Assembly (NCBI RefSeq): GCF_002153425.1
Contig: NZ_KZ119600.1
Coordinates: 1,874,674-1,938,673 of the forward strand
Direction of reading: 5' to 3'
DNA: 64,000 nucleotides
Origin: Litchfieldia alkalitelluris
Lineage (GTDB): Bacteria > Bacillota > Bacilli > Bacillales > Salisediminibacteriaceae
Of the stretch, positions 44,339 to 52,874 are shown in pieces. The translations under genes and the position numbers were made by a program. Under the pieces are notes generated by a model. It worked only from the letters and a program-made list of their open reading frames with translations, had not been told where the DNA came from and searched no databases. The stretch's first letter is position 1, and every line of letters starts with the position of its first letter.

Positions 44339-44933
44339 CAAAGGTAGAGATTTTAGACACTTTGCAAACTTTGAAATTCGTTCCCTTGAAGAAAGTAAGG
44401 AATTGTATGTGGAAGGTTATGCAGTTACCTTTAATGAACCTACTGTCTTATTTGAATATGATGGTGTCCAATACAAAGAGCAGATTGATGATAGGGCGTT
44501 TGACGAAGCAGATTTGTCAGACGTTATTTTTAATTATAATCATGCTGGTAAGGTGATGGCACGAACAAGAAACAAAACATTGCAGTTACATACTGATAGT
44601 AAAGGTTTGTACATAAAAGCAAGATTAGATGGAACTGAAGAAGGTAGAAAACTTTATGAAGAGATTCAAGGTGGTTATATAGACCGTATGAGTTTTCAAT
44701 TTAGTGTAAATGAATCTGCTTATGATAGTGACAATCATTTAAGGACAGTTAGAAAAGTAAAAAAACTTTATGATGTTTCAGCCGTGGATATTCCGGCTTA
44801 TGATACAACTTCCATTTATGCACGTTCACTTTTGGATCTGGATAGAGCCGAAAAAGAAAAGCTGGATAGCTTGAATGAGCAAAGGAAGCGAAAAATTATT
44901 TTATTAAATCAAATTATTGGAGGTATTAAGTAA
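44298..44933 (+). CDS. Prohead protease (HK97 U35 family)
   Basis: 211-aa serine protease that matures the prohead. Catalytic His in YNHAGKVMARTRN (H82) and Ser in IDRMSFQFSV (S132), followed by VDIPAYDTTSIYAR as expected. Starts inside the portal gene; alternative start ATG 44313. Coupled to the capsid gene by a short overlap. Confidence 0.93.
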   Translation: MNSNPMEKIQGLIDKGRDFRHFANFEIRSLEESKELYVEGYAVTFNEPTVLFEYDGVQYKEQIDDRAFDEADLSDVIFNYNHAGKVMARTRNKTLQLHTDSKGLYIKARLDGTEEGRKLYEEIQGGYIDRMSFQFSVNESAYDSDNHLRTVRKVKKLYDVSAVDIPAYDTTSIYARSLLDLDRAEKEKLDSLNEQRKRKIILLNQIIGGIK

Positions 44934-46072
44934 TGGATAGAAAAACAGAAATTGAAAAACGCATGGGTGAAATCACTGAATTATTAACTGGTGATCAAGA
45001 AGTAAATATTGATGAGTTGGAAACAGAGGTTCGTAGTTTGAAAGATGAGTTAAAAGAAATTGAGCAACGCTCAAAGCGTGAAGCAATGGCTAAAGAAATT
45101 CAAGATGGTAAAACAGAAGTAAGAACAATTGAACAACCGAAGGAGGAAATTAAAGTGAATGAAATTGACAAACGTGGAAAAGATTTAGCAGAAAAACGAG
45201 CAGTTACTGTATCTAGTGGTGATATTGTTACACCAACACATGATAAGGGAACAATTAAAGAATCATTTAACCAAGTATCTACACTTTTAGACCGTGTAAG
45301 TGTTGTGCCATTAGATGGTGGAGAATCGTATGAAGCACCATTTGAAATTGAACACGGTGAAGGTAACTATACAGAAGAAGGTCAACCTTATTTTGATACA
45401 ACTGTAGAGTTTGGTTATGCTTCAATTAACAAAACTAAAATCACAGCTTATAACGAGATCACAGAAGAAGTGTTAAAACTTCCAAGAGCAGATTACGCAG
45501 GTCGAGTAGAAGGAAGTGTAGGTAAGGCGTTACGTAAGAAAATTACTAAAGAAATTCTTGTAGGTAGTGGTCAAGCTGGTGAATTTACTGGAATTTTCTC
45601 TGCAAATGCAACTGCAATTAACCCTGCTACAGATTTGGAAATTGGGGATATTGATAAAGATACACTAGATGATATTATTTATGCTTATGGTGGAGATGAG
45701 GATGTAGAAGACGAAGCGGTTTTAATCCTTTCTAAGCATGATCTACGTAAATTTGCAGCAGTGCGAGATGACAATGGTCGTAAGTACTACGATATCGTTA
45801 ACAATGGTAACACTGGTAGAATTAACGGTGTTCAATATGTAATTAATAGTGCTGCTGGTTCATTATCAACTGCTGACGATGGAGATTACCTAATGGCGTA
45901 TGGCCCATTATCTGCATATGAAATGGCAGTATTTTCTCCAACAGAGTTAAAGCGTTCTGATGATGTTAAATTTAAAGAGGGTATGATTGCTCACCGTGGT
46001 TCTGTATTTGCTGGTGGTAATGTTGTTAAGTTTAATGGATTCTTACGTGTTAAAAAAGCTCCTACAGTTTAA
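44933..46072 (+). CDS. Major capsid protein (HK97 fold)
   Basis: 379-aa capsid protein. An N-terminal delta/scaffold domain (about 1-90, coiled-coil and charged) is removed by the protease. The mature part has the typical features ITEEVLKLPRADY, VGSGQAGEFTGI, and a C-terminal GSVFAGGNVVKFNGFLRV. Immediately downstream of the protease, as usual. Confidence 0.95.
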   Translation: MDRKTEIEKRMGEITELLTGDQEVNIDELETEVRSLKDELKEIEQRSKREAMAKEIQDGKTEVRTIEQPKEEIKVNEIDKRGKDLAEKRAVTVSSGDIVTPTHDKGTIKESFNQVSTLLDRVSVVPLDGGESYEAPFEIEHGEGNYTEEGQPYFDTTVEFGYASINKTKITAYNEITEEVLKLPRADYAGRVEGSVGKALRKKITKEILVGSGQAGEFTGIFSANATAINPATDLEIGDIDKDTLDDIIYAYGGDEDVEDEAVLILSKHDLRKFAAVRDDNGRKYYDIVNNGNTGRINGVQYVINSAAGSLSTADDGDYLMAYGPLSAYEMAVFSPTELKRSDDVKFKEGMIAHRGSVFAGGNVVKFNGFLRVKKAPTV

Positions 46073-46087
46073 TAGGGGTTGATTAAT

Positions 46088-46363
46088 TTGAAAATTAATG
46101 TAATCAGTGCCTTCACAGATAGTCTTTCAGGGAAATTTTATAAAAAAGGTGACACGTTTAACTATGAATCTGAGAATTTAGAGCGTGTCACTTTTTTAAT
46201 TGAAAAAAAGTTTCTTGAAAAGAAGAAGATTGTAATACATAACAAAAAAGAGGAAGTACCTTCTAAGCCTATACATGTAGGTGCTGGATGGTACGAACTT
46301 CCAAATGGTGAAAGGGTAAGAGGTAAAGAAAGTGCACTTGAAGCATTTAAGGGGATGGAGTGA
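46088..46363 (+). CDS. Small head-associated protein, unknown
   Basis: 91-aa protein between capsid and connector genes. TTG 46088 follows SD AGGGGTTG. Starts KINVISAFTDSLSGKFYKKGD, a pattern seen in phage head decoration/connector-adjacent small proteins, and ends with GWYELPNGERVRGKESALEAF. Exact role unknown. Confidence 0.65.
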   Translation: MKINVISAFTDSLSGKFYKKGDTFNYESENLERVTFLIEKKFLEKKKIVIHNKKEEVPSKPIHVGAGWYELPNGERVRGKESALEAFKGME

Positions 46364-46369
46364 TATTAA

Positions 46370-46660
46370 ATGTTAGTTAATGACATTAAAAATCTCCTCA
46401 GAATTAGCTCTTCTAACAGTGCTTTTGACTTAGAGATTAATGATTTAATAGAAACGGCTCGACAGGAATTAATACTGTCGGGCGTTTCTTCTGAAAAGGC
46501 TGATAGTGAAACCGATCCATTAATTAAAAGAGCAGTATCAGTCTATGTCAAAGCGAACTTTGGTTGGGATAATCCTGATAGTGATAAATTAAACAACTCT
46601 TTTAACATGTTAAAAAACCATCTTTCATTATCAATCGAATATACGGAAGGTGATGTTTAA
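46370..46660 (+). CDS. Head-tail connector (gp6-like adaptor)
   Basis: 96-aa helical protein. MLVNDIKNLLRISSSNSAFDLEINDLIETARQELILSGV is typical of HK97 gp6-like adaptors that form a ring under the portal. Six bases after the preceding stop; shares a TAATG junction with the next gene. Confidence 0.85.
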   Translation: MLVNDIKNLLRISSSNSAFDLEINDLIETARQELILSGVSSEKADSETDPLIKRAVSVYVKANFGWDNPDSDKLNNSFNMLKNHLSLSIEYTEGDV

Positions 46661-46965
46661 TGTTATGGCGAGATGTGGTTGATTTAATATTAATAACTAA
46701 TGGAGAAAACGAAATTGGGGACGTTGTGGAAACAGAGACTAAAAAGCAGGTATTTGCTAATAAAAAGTCTATTCGTCAAAGTGAATTCTATCAAGCTATG
46801 GTTACTGGTTTAAAACCTGAACTAATGTTTGAGGTTAGATATGAAGACTACAACGAAGAGCAAAAGCTAAAACATGAGAATAAAACATATCAAATAACTA
46901 GAACACATAGTAAAAACGGCGAAATAATTGAACTGGTCTGCCAAGGACTGAGTACCAATGGCTAG
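46660..46965 (+). CDS. Head closure protein
   Basis: 101-aa beta-rich protein (MLWRDVVDLILIT ... VFANKKSIRQSEFYQAMVTGLKPELMFEVR ... YQITRTHSKNGEIIELVC), matching the SPP1 gp16/HK97 head-closure group by sequence pattern and position. Overlaps the next gene by 8 nt. Confidence 0.8.
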   Translation: MLWRDVVDLILITNGENEIGDVVETETKKQVFANKKSIRQSEFYQAMVTGLKPELMFEVRYEDYNEEQKLKHENKTYQITRTHSKNGEIIELVCQGLSTNG

Positions 46966-47407
46966 GATACCACGGACAGTTAAAATCAAAAAAGATGGAG
47001 TGGAATTCACGTCAAATGTGGACAAAGCTAACTTTCTGATTCATGAACTGATTCGTGCAGCATTAATGGATGTTGCCAAACTGTTACGTAGAAGATTGTT
47101 GCAAAAGGCAAGAAAAATGCCAGGTATGAGAAGAAATAGGAGATTAGGTAAAGCCTTTCAATATTGGGTAAGAAGACGTGAAACAGACTTAATCTTTGGT
47201 TCAAAACACGATACTTGGTATGGTGCAGATCAAGAATTAGGTACACGCAATCAACCTGCAAGAGGCTTAATTAAAGGTACTGTAATGGAGAATATGGACG
47301 ATATCAGACGTATTCAAGGACAGTATTTAAGCGCAATTGAAGCAGAGAACAAAGCTATAGGGTTAATTGATCCCGACAATGAAGGTGATAACGATGAAAA
47401 TGATTAA
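46958..47407 (+). CDS. HK97 gp10-like tail/neck protein
   Basis: 149-aa basic protein with the gp10 pattern: helical start, RLLQKARKMPGMRRN, then YGADQELGTRNQPARGLIKGTVMENM. Participates in joining head and tail. Its acidic C-terminus (DNEGDNDEND) overlaps the next gene. Confidence 0.8.
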   Translation: MARIPRTVKIKKDGVEFTSNVDKANFLIHELIRAALMDVAKLLRRRLLQKARKMPGMRRNRRLGKAFQYWVRRRETDLIFGSKHDTWYGADQELGTRNQPARGLIKGTVMENMDDIRRIQGQYLSAIEAENKAIGLIDPDNEGDNDEND

Positions 47408-47759
47408 AATTCGTAAAGATATTAAAGCCTTCTTGAAATCCTATCACCCTAGAATTCATCATGAAAATGCACCAGATGATGCTGAGTATCCATTTGTTGT
47501 GTACAACTTTCCTAATTCGGTTGACGATGGGAGCCTTGAAAACTTTGTACTCGAATTGGATATTTGGGATAACAAAGCAGACACAACTGAAATGGAAACG
47601 ATAATTGGAAGTATAGACAAAGCACTACACAGGAGAACTGTTGCAATTGGTGATTTGTCTATGAGTTTTTATAGGGAAAACAGATTGGTAATTACAGATC
47701 CAGATAAAAGGTTAAGAAGAAGGCAATATGTTTACCAAGTCCGTACTTACGGAGAATAA
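47394..47759 (+). CDS. Tail completion (terminator) protein
   Basis: 121-aa protein located between gp10-like and tail tube genes. ATG 47394 follows SD GAAGGTGAT. Pattern RKDIKAFLKSYHPRIHHENAPDDAEYPFVVYNFPN and FVLELDIWDN fits the tail terminator/minor capsid group, which caps the tail during assembly. Confidence 0.75.
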   Translation: MKMIKIRKDIKAFLKSYHPRIHHENAPDDAEYPFVVYNFPNSVDDGSLENFVLELDIWDNKADTTEMETIIGSIDKALHRRTVAIGDLSMSFYRENRLVITDPDKRLRRRQYVYQVRTYGE

Positions 47760-47777
47760 TGAAGGAGGTAATATATA

Positions 47778-48377
47778 GTGAGAAATAGAAAAGCAGTAGC
47801 GAAACCTCAATCAACACAGTTGGGAGAAGGTGTCTTAATTTACAATTTCAATCCTGATGATTGGAACGATGAAGAATCAGTAGCCTTTGGTGCTACGAGA
47901 GGCGGAGGTTCTTATAATGTTGAACCAACTAATAAACCAATTAGATTTGATGGTGACAACGGTGAGGACACAAAAGGGCTAAAAAGACGTGAAGAATGGA
48001 AAATTACAATTACTGCAAATGCTTTAGAGTTTGATCATGAGAAAATGCAACGATATATGCCAGGTACAACTGAGACAAAGAATCAAGATATACATAATCC
48101 AGCATATACAAAATACCGTCCAAAAGTAGACTTTGATGATGAAGACTACTTTGAAAATCTTGCATATGTAACACAAACAAAGAGTGGAGATGTAGTAGCG
48201 TATGTAATCGAGAACGTATTACCAGATGGAGCGTTTTCTGCTGCATTTAACGATAAGGACGAAGTGGTAGCAGAGACAACATTTACAGCTCACTTTGACC
48301 CTGAAAAAATGAATGAAGTACCTACATACATCGTTTATTACGAAGGATTAAGTTTAAATGAAGAAGATCAACAGTAA
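47778..48377 (+). CDS. Major tail (tube) protein
   Basis: 199-aa beta-rich protein at the standard place between tail terminator and chaperone. GTG start with strong SD AAGGAGGTAA. Contains WKITITANALEFDHEKMQRYMPG and a C-terminal FSAAFNDKDEVVAETTFTAHFDP. A terminator-like hairpin follows, probably giving high expression of this gene. Confidence 0.85.
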   Translation: MRNRKAVAKPQSTQLGEGVLIYNFNPDDWNDEESVAFGATRGGGSYNVEPTNKPIRFDGDNGEDTKGLKRREEWKITITANALEFDHEKMQRYMPGTTETKNQDIHNPAYTKYRPKVDFDDEDYFENLAYVTQTKSGDVVAYVIENVLPDGAFSAAFNDKDEVVAETTFTAHFDPEKMNEVPTYIVYYEGLSLNEEDQQ

Positions 48378-48405
48378 GGGACTATTTATTAGTCCCTATT
48401 TTTTA
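48377..48405 (+). terminator. Terminator/attenuator after the tail tube gene
   Basis: AGGGACTA / TAGTCCCT stem with a 5-nt loop followed by ATTTTTTA. Confidence 0.75.
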
Positions 48406-48428
48406 TTATAGGGAGGAAGAGAAAAATA

Positions 48429-48908
48429 ATGAGTGAACAAAAAGAATTAGAAGTTGTTGAACAAGAAGAAACTAAGATTGAGATACGAGATCCAAATTCA
48501 ACCGATATTATGACAGTTTTTCGTGTTATTGGCAAGATGAAAATTAGAAAAGAGTTATCATCATTAGGTAAAAGAGTAGCTGAAATGAACAGGTTGTACC
48601 GTGAAGGGAATAAATTAAACTCTAAAGAAGAAAAAACAAATACTGAAACAGCTAAAGCACGTCAATTACTAGACGAAGCAGAAGAAATACAAACAGAGTT
48701 AGGAATGGAGTGGCCTTTCATTATTCTTGAAAATATTGATAAGGCTGAGGCAGATGTCTATAAGTTTTTAGCAAGTTTAATTGGAAAGTCAGAAAAAGAA
48801 TACAAACAAATGCACGCAAGTAATACATTGCAAATTATCTTTGAAATTAAAAATAATGAACAGTGGGTAAAGGTTTTTACCGATGCCTTGAAATTGCTTC
48901 GAAAGTAA
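48429..48908 (+). CDS. Tail assembly chaperone, short form (gpG-like)
   Basis: 159-aa acidic helical chaperone made before tape measure assembly. SD TAGGGAGGAAGAG. The last codons read CTT CGA AAG TAA. CGA AAG is the site where ribosomes slip to -1 in B. subtilis cdd. Slipping at AAG bypasses the TAA and continues in the following frame, giving the long form. The short form is expected to be the major product. Confidence 0.85.
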   Translation: MSEQKELEVVEQEETKIEIRDPNSTDIMTVFRVIGKMKIRKELSSLGKRVAEMNRLYREGNKLNSKEEKTNTETAKARQLLDEAEEIQTELGMEWPFIILENIDKAEADVYKFLASLIGKSEKEYKQMHASNTLQIIFEIKNNEQWVKVFTDALKLLRK

Positions 48909-49222
48909 ATTATGATTCCGAGGAATTATTAGACATTATTTTATCTAGGTATAATGACGTTTCTTATTTGATGTCACTAGATATTGAATGGATATTTGAC
49001 CAATTAAACAAAGCAGTTTTCAAGGCAGAAGAAGGTAAGTTGTGGGAACTTTATAAAATAAATTTCTCAAAAATGAATAGCGAAAAGGATTATTATTCTT
49101 TTGAAGACTATAAAAAGAAATTGAATTTAATTGAAGGTAAAGAAGAGTTAGAGAAATTTGAAAGTAAAGAAACAGTAGAAGAAACATTTAACAAGTTAAA
49201 ATCTAAAGTTGGTATGAAGTAG
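48905..49222 (+). CDS. Tail assembly chaperone extension (gpT-like, made by -1 frameshift)
   Basis: Frame -1 continuation of the preceding gene (join 48429-48905 and 48905-49222), giving a 264-aa fusion. An isolated start at 48863 has no good SD (the sequence GGGTAAAGG lies at the start itself). The encoded VNYDSEELLDIILSRYNDVSYLMSLDIEWIFDQL is typical of the second half of siphovirus frameshift chaperones. Position before the tape measure gene fits lambda G/GT. Confidence 0.8.
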   Translation, partial: VNYDSEELLDIILSRYNDVSYLMSLDIEWIFDQLNKAVFKAEEGKLWELYKINFSKMNSEKDYYSFEDYKKKLNLIEGKEELEKFESKETVEETFNKLKSKVGMK

Positions 49223-49245
49223 CCCTTTATAGGGCTTTTTATTTT
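49221..49245 (+). terminator. Small terminator/attenuator before the tape measure gene
   Basis: AGCCCT, TTAT loop, AGGGCT, then TTTTTATTTT. It overlaps the stop of the chaperone frame. Confidence 0.6.
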
Positions 49246-51136
49246 GCCCAGAAAAGGGGTGATTACAATAGAAATTTTTAAGTTGTTCGGAAGTATTTTA
49301 GTTGATGATGACGAGGCTAATAAAAGTATTTCTCGAACTGAAAAGAACACAAAGTCAATGGGCGAACGTCTTAAAGGTGGTATTAAAACTGCCGCTAAAT
49401 GGGGAGCTGGTTTAGCCGCAGGGGCAGGTGTTGCTGTTGGTGCAATGATTGGTTTAGCAAGTCGAGTAGGTAACACTGCTGATGAGTTGTTAGATTTACA
49501 ATCAATAACTGGTATGAGTACCGATTCACTGCAAGAGTGGCGAAAGGTTACAGAAGTTGCTGGTGTTTCGACAGATGCAGTTGCTAGTGCCTCAGAAAAG
49601 TTAACCAAGAGTCTAACTGGAATGCAAAGTGAAACCCATAAGGGTAGAGTTGCAATGGAAAGCCTTGGTTATTCTCTAGAAGACATTGAAAATATGAACG
49701 CTGATGAGCGAATGGACGCATTAACTGTGGCACTTTCCGAAATAGAAGATGAAACAGAAAGAGCTAAAGTAGGTACTGACTTATTCGGTGGTTCTTGGAG
49801 TGATATTGCGCCTGTTGTAGATATGGGTGCTGAAGCAATGCAAAATGCAAAGGACTCTGCAAATATCATATCTGAAGATGATTTGAACAAAGCAAATGAG
49901 TTTCGTATTTCAATGGATAACATGAAAGATAGAGTTAACTTTTTCTTTATGGAATTGGGTATCAAACTATTACCAATGCTACAAACCTTCTTTGACTGGA
50001 TAGAAGGTCATATGCCAAAAATAGAAGAAATTTCTAAAATGGTATTTGACGGAATAGGTATTGCAATCAATTTTGTCATTGAGTGGATAGGTAGGCTTAT
50101 TGGTTGGTTGAGAGAGTGGTTTACCAATAGCCAAGAAACCATTCATGGAATAAAAGATGGTTTTATGGACTTTGTAGAAGGTGTGAAAGTAGCCTTTGAA
50201 ACTGCTGTTGAGTGGATCAAATTTATCATTGAATGGGTGAAGCAATGGTACTCAGACAATGAAGAGATGATACAGGCTATTATTGCTGGTTTCCAGGAAT
50301 TTGTAGGTGTAGTTGCTGATTTAATAAGTGGATTCGTCATTTTGTTGAAAAATATCATCAGTGGATTTATTACATTGATAGTCAAATGGTGGGGTATTTT
50401 CGGTGACGATTTGATTAATGTGGGTAAAAAAGCGTGGCAATTTATAGTTAATGTATTCAAGGGTGCATTTGACTTAATACGTGACCTCTTTAATGTTTTC
50501 GCTAGATTATTCCGTGGAGATTGGTCTGGAACGTGGGAGGCAATTCAAAATTTAATACGTAATTACACAGCTAATATGCAGAATATCATTAAATCAGCCT
50601 TTGATTTGATACTTACCTACATTATGATTCCGATAAACAAAGCAAGAGAATTTGTAGTTAAAAGGTTTGAAAATTTACTTACATACTTTGGTGGATTGAA
50701 GTCGAAATTTACTGGAAAAGTACGTGGATTATTTGATGGTGTTAAGGATGCATTCCGTGGAGCAATAAACTGGATTATTAAAAAGTGGAATGATTTCCAA
50801 ATCCGTTTAGGTGGTCAAGAAGTAAGTCTACCATTTGGACAATCTTTTAGTATCCCATCTATAACCATTGATACACCTAACATTCCGATGCTTGCGAAAG
50901 GTGGTAACATCACTAGAGCAGGTAGTGTTTTAGTCGGTGAGGAAGGCCCTGAGTTTCTTGATTTACCTAAAGGTGCAAGGGTTACTCCATTAGATAGAGC
51001 AGGAGATTTATCAGACGGAGGGAACCATTATCATTTTGCACAAGGTTCTATAGTTCTTGATGTCAGTAAAATGCAAAAAATAGGAGATGTAGTTGAATTG
51101 ATGGAAACATTACAGCAAACGGTGAGAAAGGGGTGA
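49244..51136 (+). CDS. Tail tape measure protein
   Basis: 630-aa protein that sets tail length. Short for a tape measure, so the tail should be short for a siphovirus. N-terminal part (1-110) has Gly/Ala-rich hydrophobic helices (GAGLAAGAGVAVGAMIGLAS). The middle (about 230-420) has several amphipathic/membrane-like helices. The C-terminus holds AKGGNITRAGSVLVGEEGPEFLDLPKGARVTPL, a common tape measure end. The true start is unclear: TTG 49244 lacks an SD, whereas AAAGGGGTG is well spaced for ATA at 49268 (reading IEIFKLFGS) and a GTG lies at 49259. Confidence 0.9.
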   Translation: MPRKGVITIEIFKLFGSILVDDDEANKSISRTEKNTKSMGERLKGGIKTAAKWGAGLAAGAGVAVGAMIGLASRVGNTADELLDLQSITGMSTDSLQEWRKVTEVAGVSTDAVASASEKLTKSLTGMQSETHKGRVAMESLGYSLEDIENMNADERMDALTVALSEIEDETERAKVGTDLFGGSWSDIAPVVDMGAEAMQNAKDSANIISEDDLNKANEFRISMDNMKDRVNFFFMELGIKLLPMLQTFFDWIEGHMPKIEEISKMVFDGIGIAINFVIEWIGRLIGWLREWFTNSQETIHGIKDGFMDFVEGVKVAFETAVEWIKFIIEWVKQWYSDNEEMIQAIIAGFQEFVGVVADLISGFVILLKNIISGFITLIVKWWGIFGDDLINVGKKAWQFIVNVFKGAFDLIRDLFNVFARLFRGDWSGTWEAIQNLIRNYTANMQNIIKSAFDLILTYIMIPINKAREFVVKRFENLLTYFGGLKSKFTGKVRGLFDGVKDAFRGAINWIIKKWNDFQIRLGGQEVSLPFGQSFSIPSITIDTPNIPMLAKGGNITRAGSVLVGEEGPEFLDLPKGARVTPLDRAGDLSDGGNHYHFAQGSIVLDVSKMQKIGDVVELMETLQQTVRKG

Positions 51137-51140
51137 TGGA

Positions 51141-52874
51141 ATGGCAATTACAACAATAGAATTACCAGCGTTATGGCGTGCAGGTATGGAGTCAGGTAAT
51201 CTTACAAATTGGAGTTCCACTATTGTTACCAATAACATCACCTCAAGCACTAACTTCTTTTCGTGGAGTACTTCAAGTAGTAATTTCGGTCAAATACTAG
51301 GATTTGATTATGAATTATTGCAGAATGCACTACGAGATGACGCTAATAGTACAATTAAGTTAAAGATGCGTTTAGAACAAGAAGGTTCTACAGAAATTGG
51401 TGTCCACAGATTAGAAGAACCTCCAGAACAATACACTAGTTTACCATCCAGTGTATATAATCCTATTCAAATTCATAATTGGGATTACACTGGATGGATA
51501 GAAACAGATGTTACTTATTTACGCCAATCGTTAACTGGAAATGAAACAGGCATTACATTCCTTCCATTTGGAATGTTGGACAGAGCATACGAACCATCTT
51601 TAATATTAGAGGGTAATTGGGTACCGCAAAGACCGACTCTTAATAGTCCTATTGGCGGTGTAATGAGAGACAGAACAAAAGTAATAACTTTTGAATGGGA
51701 TCATAACGGTATCTTTGCACAAAGTGAATTTGAATTAAGATACCGTAAAACAGGAACATCAACATGGACTACAGTATCAGCAGTAACGCAAACTCAAACG
51801 TTCAATTTATCTGCAAACAGTTTAACTTCGGGAGAGTATGAGTGGCAAGTTAGAACAACAATGACAGATGGAAATGATAATTATGCTAGTAGTCAATGGT
51901 CATCTACTGAAGTTTTTACTGTTACAGAGGCTACAAATGCACCTATCATAGTTGAACCTGAATCAGGAGTTCAAATACCTACACAAGATTTAACTATTGA
52001 GTGGGAGACTGTAGAAAATCAAGAGCAAATTCAAGTTGAATTAGTTCGGTCTGGTAATGTAGTAAACAGTACAACAGTAACAACCTCTAATAACCGTATT
52101 ACTTTGTCAGATTGGCTATCCAATAATACATCTTATGTAGTTAGACTAAGAGTTATTTCACAGGGAGAATTATGGTCAGATTGGGCTGAGAGGAATATTA
52201 CTGTTTCATATACTTCACCAGTTAAGCCTAATTTAGTATTAATGGGTAATAATGAAAAATCTACAATCACTGTATACATAGAAAATCCTACACCGCAAGG
52301 AACTGAACCAGCAGTTACTACTCAAGATTTATTTAGACGTAGAGGGAATGAAGTAATAAAATTGGCAGAAGGATTAAATGCTAATGCTAGTTTTATTGAT
52401 CATACACCAGCAAGTGATGTCGAGTATGAATATTACGTTCGGGTACGTGGTGATAATGGTACAAATTCAACTAGTGACATGTTCTCAACTTTAGTTAAAG
52501 TGAAAGATGTTTTACTGTCAATGGCTAATGACTTAACTCAATTACTTAGGTTAAAGTTTGATCCCGGTCGTTCTTTAAGTTTGAACTTGAATGCAACTAA
52601 AAAACAGTTTAACGGTAGAAAGAAGCCTGTTACTGAATTTGGAGAGTTGATTGAAGAATCTGTATCACTAAATTACTTAGTTGAGCAGTCAGATTTAATA
52701 AAACTTAAAGAGATGGCTATGAGACAAGAAACAGTATTGTATAGAGACAGTCGAGGGAGAAAATACTTTTCAACTATCGACAATTTGACGATTAATGACT
52801 ATATGGGGATTAATGATTTATACACAGTGAGTTTATCATTGTACGAAGTCGATTATAAAGAGGGGGTAGATTGA
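51141..52874 (+). CDS. Phage tail protein with fibronectin III-like domains (distal tail position)
   Basis: 577-aa protein. About residues 165-265, 268-355 and 360-460 are beta-sandwich repeats resembling Fn3 (ITFEWDHNGIFAQSEFELRYRKTGTSTW ... SGEYEWQVRTTMTDG; DLTIEWETVENQEQ). The last 110 residues (LRLKFDPGRSLSLN ... YTVSLSLYEVDYKEG) look like a baseplate/distal tail attachment domain. Start 4 bp after the tape measure gene with SD AAAGGGGTGATGG. Confidence 0.8.
   Translation: MAITTIELPALWRAGMESGNLTNWSSTIVTNNITSSTNFFSWSTSSSNFGQILGFDYELLQNALRDDANSTIKLKMRLEQEGSTEIGVHRLEEPPEQYTSLPSSVYNPIQIHNWDYTGWIETDVTYLRQSLTGNETGITFLPFGMLDRAYEPSLILEGNWVPQRPTLNSPIGGVMRDRTKVITFEWDHNGIFAQSEFELRYRKTGTSTWTTVSAVTQTQTFNLSANSLTSGEYEWQVRTTMTDGNDNYASSQWSSTEVFTVTEATNAPIIVEPESGVQIPTQDLTIEWETVENQEQIQVELVRSGNVVNSTTVTTSNNRITLSDWLSNNTSYVVRLRVISQGELWSDWAERNITVSYTSPVKPNLVLMGNNEKSTITVYIENPTPQGTEPAVTTQDLFRRRGNEVIKLAEGLNANASFIDHTPASDVEYEYYVRVRGDNGTNSTSDMFSTLVKVKDVLLSMANDLTQLLRLKFDPGRSLSLNLNATKKQFNGRKKPVTEFGELIEESVSLNYLVEQSDLIKLKEMAMRQETVLYRDSRGRKYFSTIDNLTINDYMGINDLYTVSLSLYEVDYKEGVD

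Noticed and set aside
48863..48904. Independent start for the second tail chaperone
   Set aside because: No proper SD before 48863, and the encoded first residues overlap the short form. The -1 shift at CGA AAG explains the protein better.
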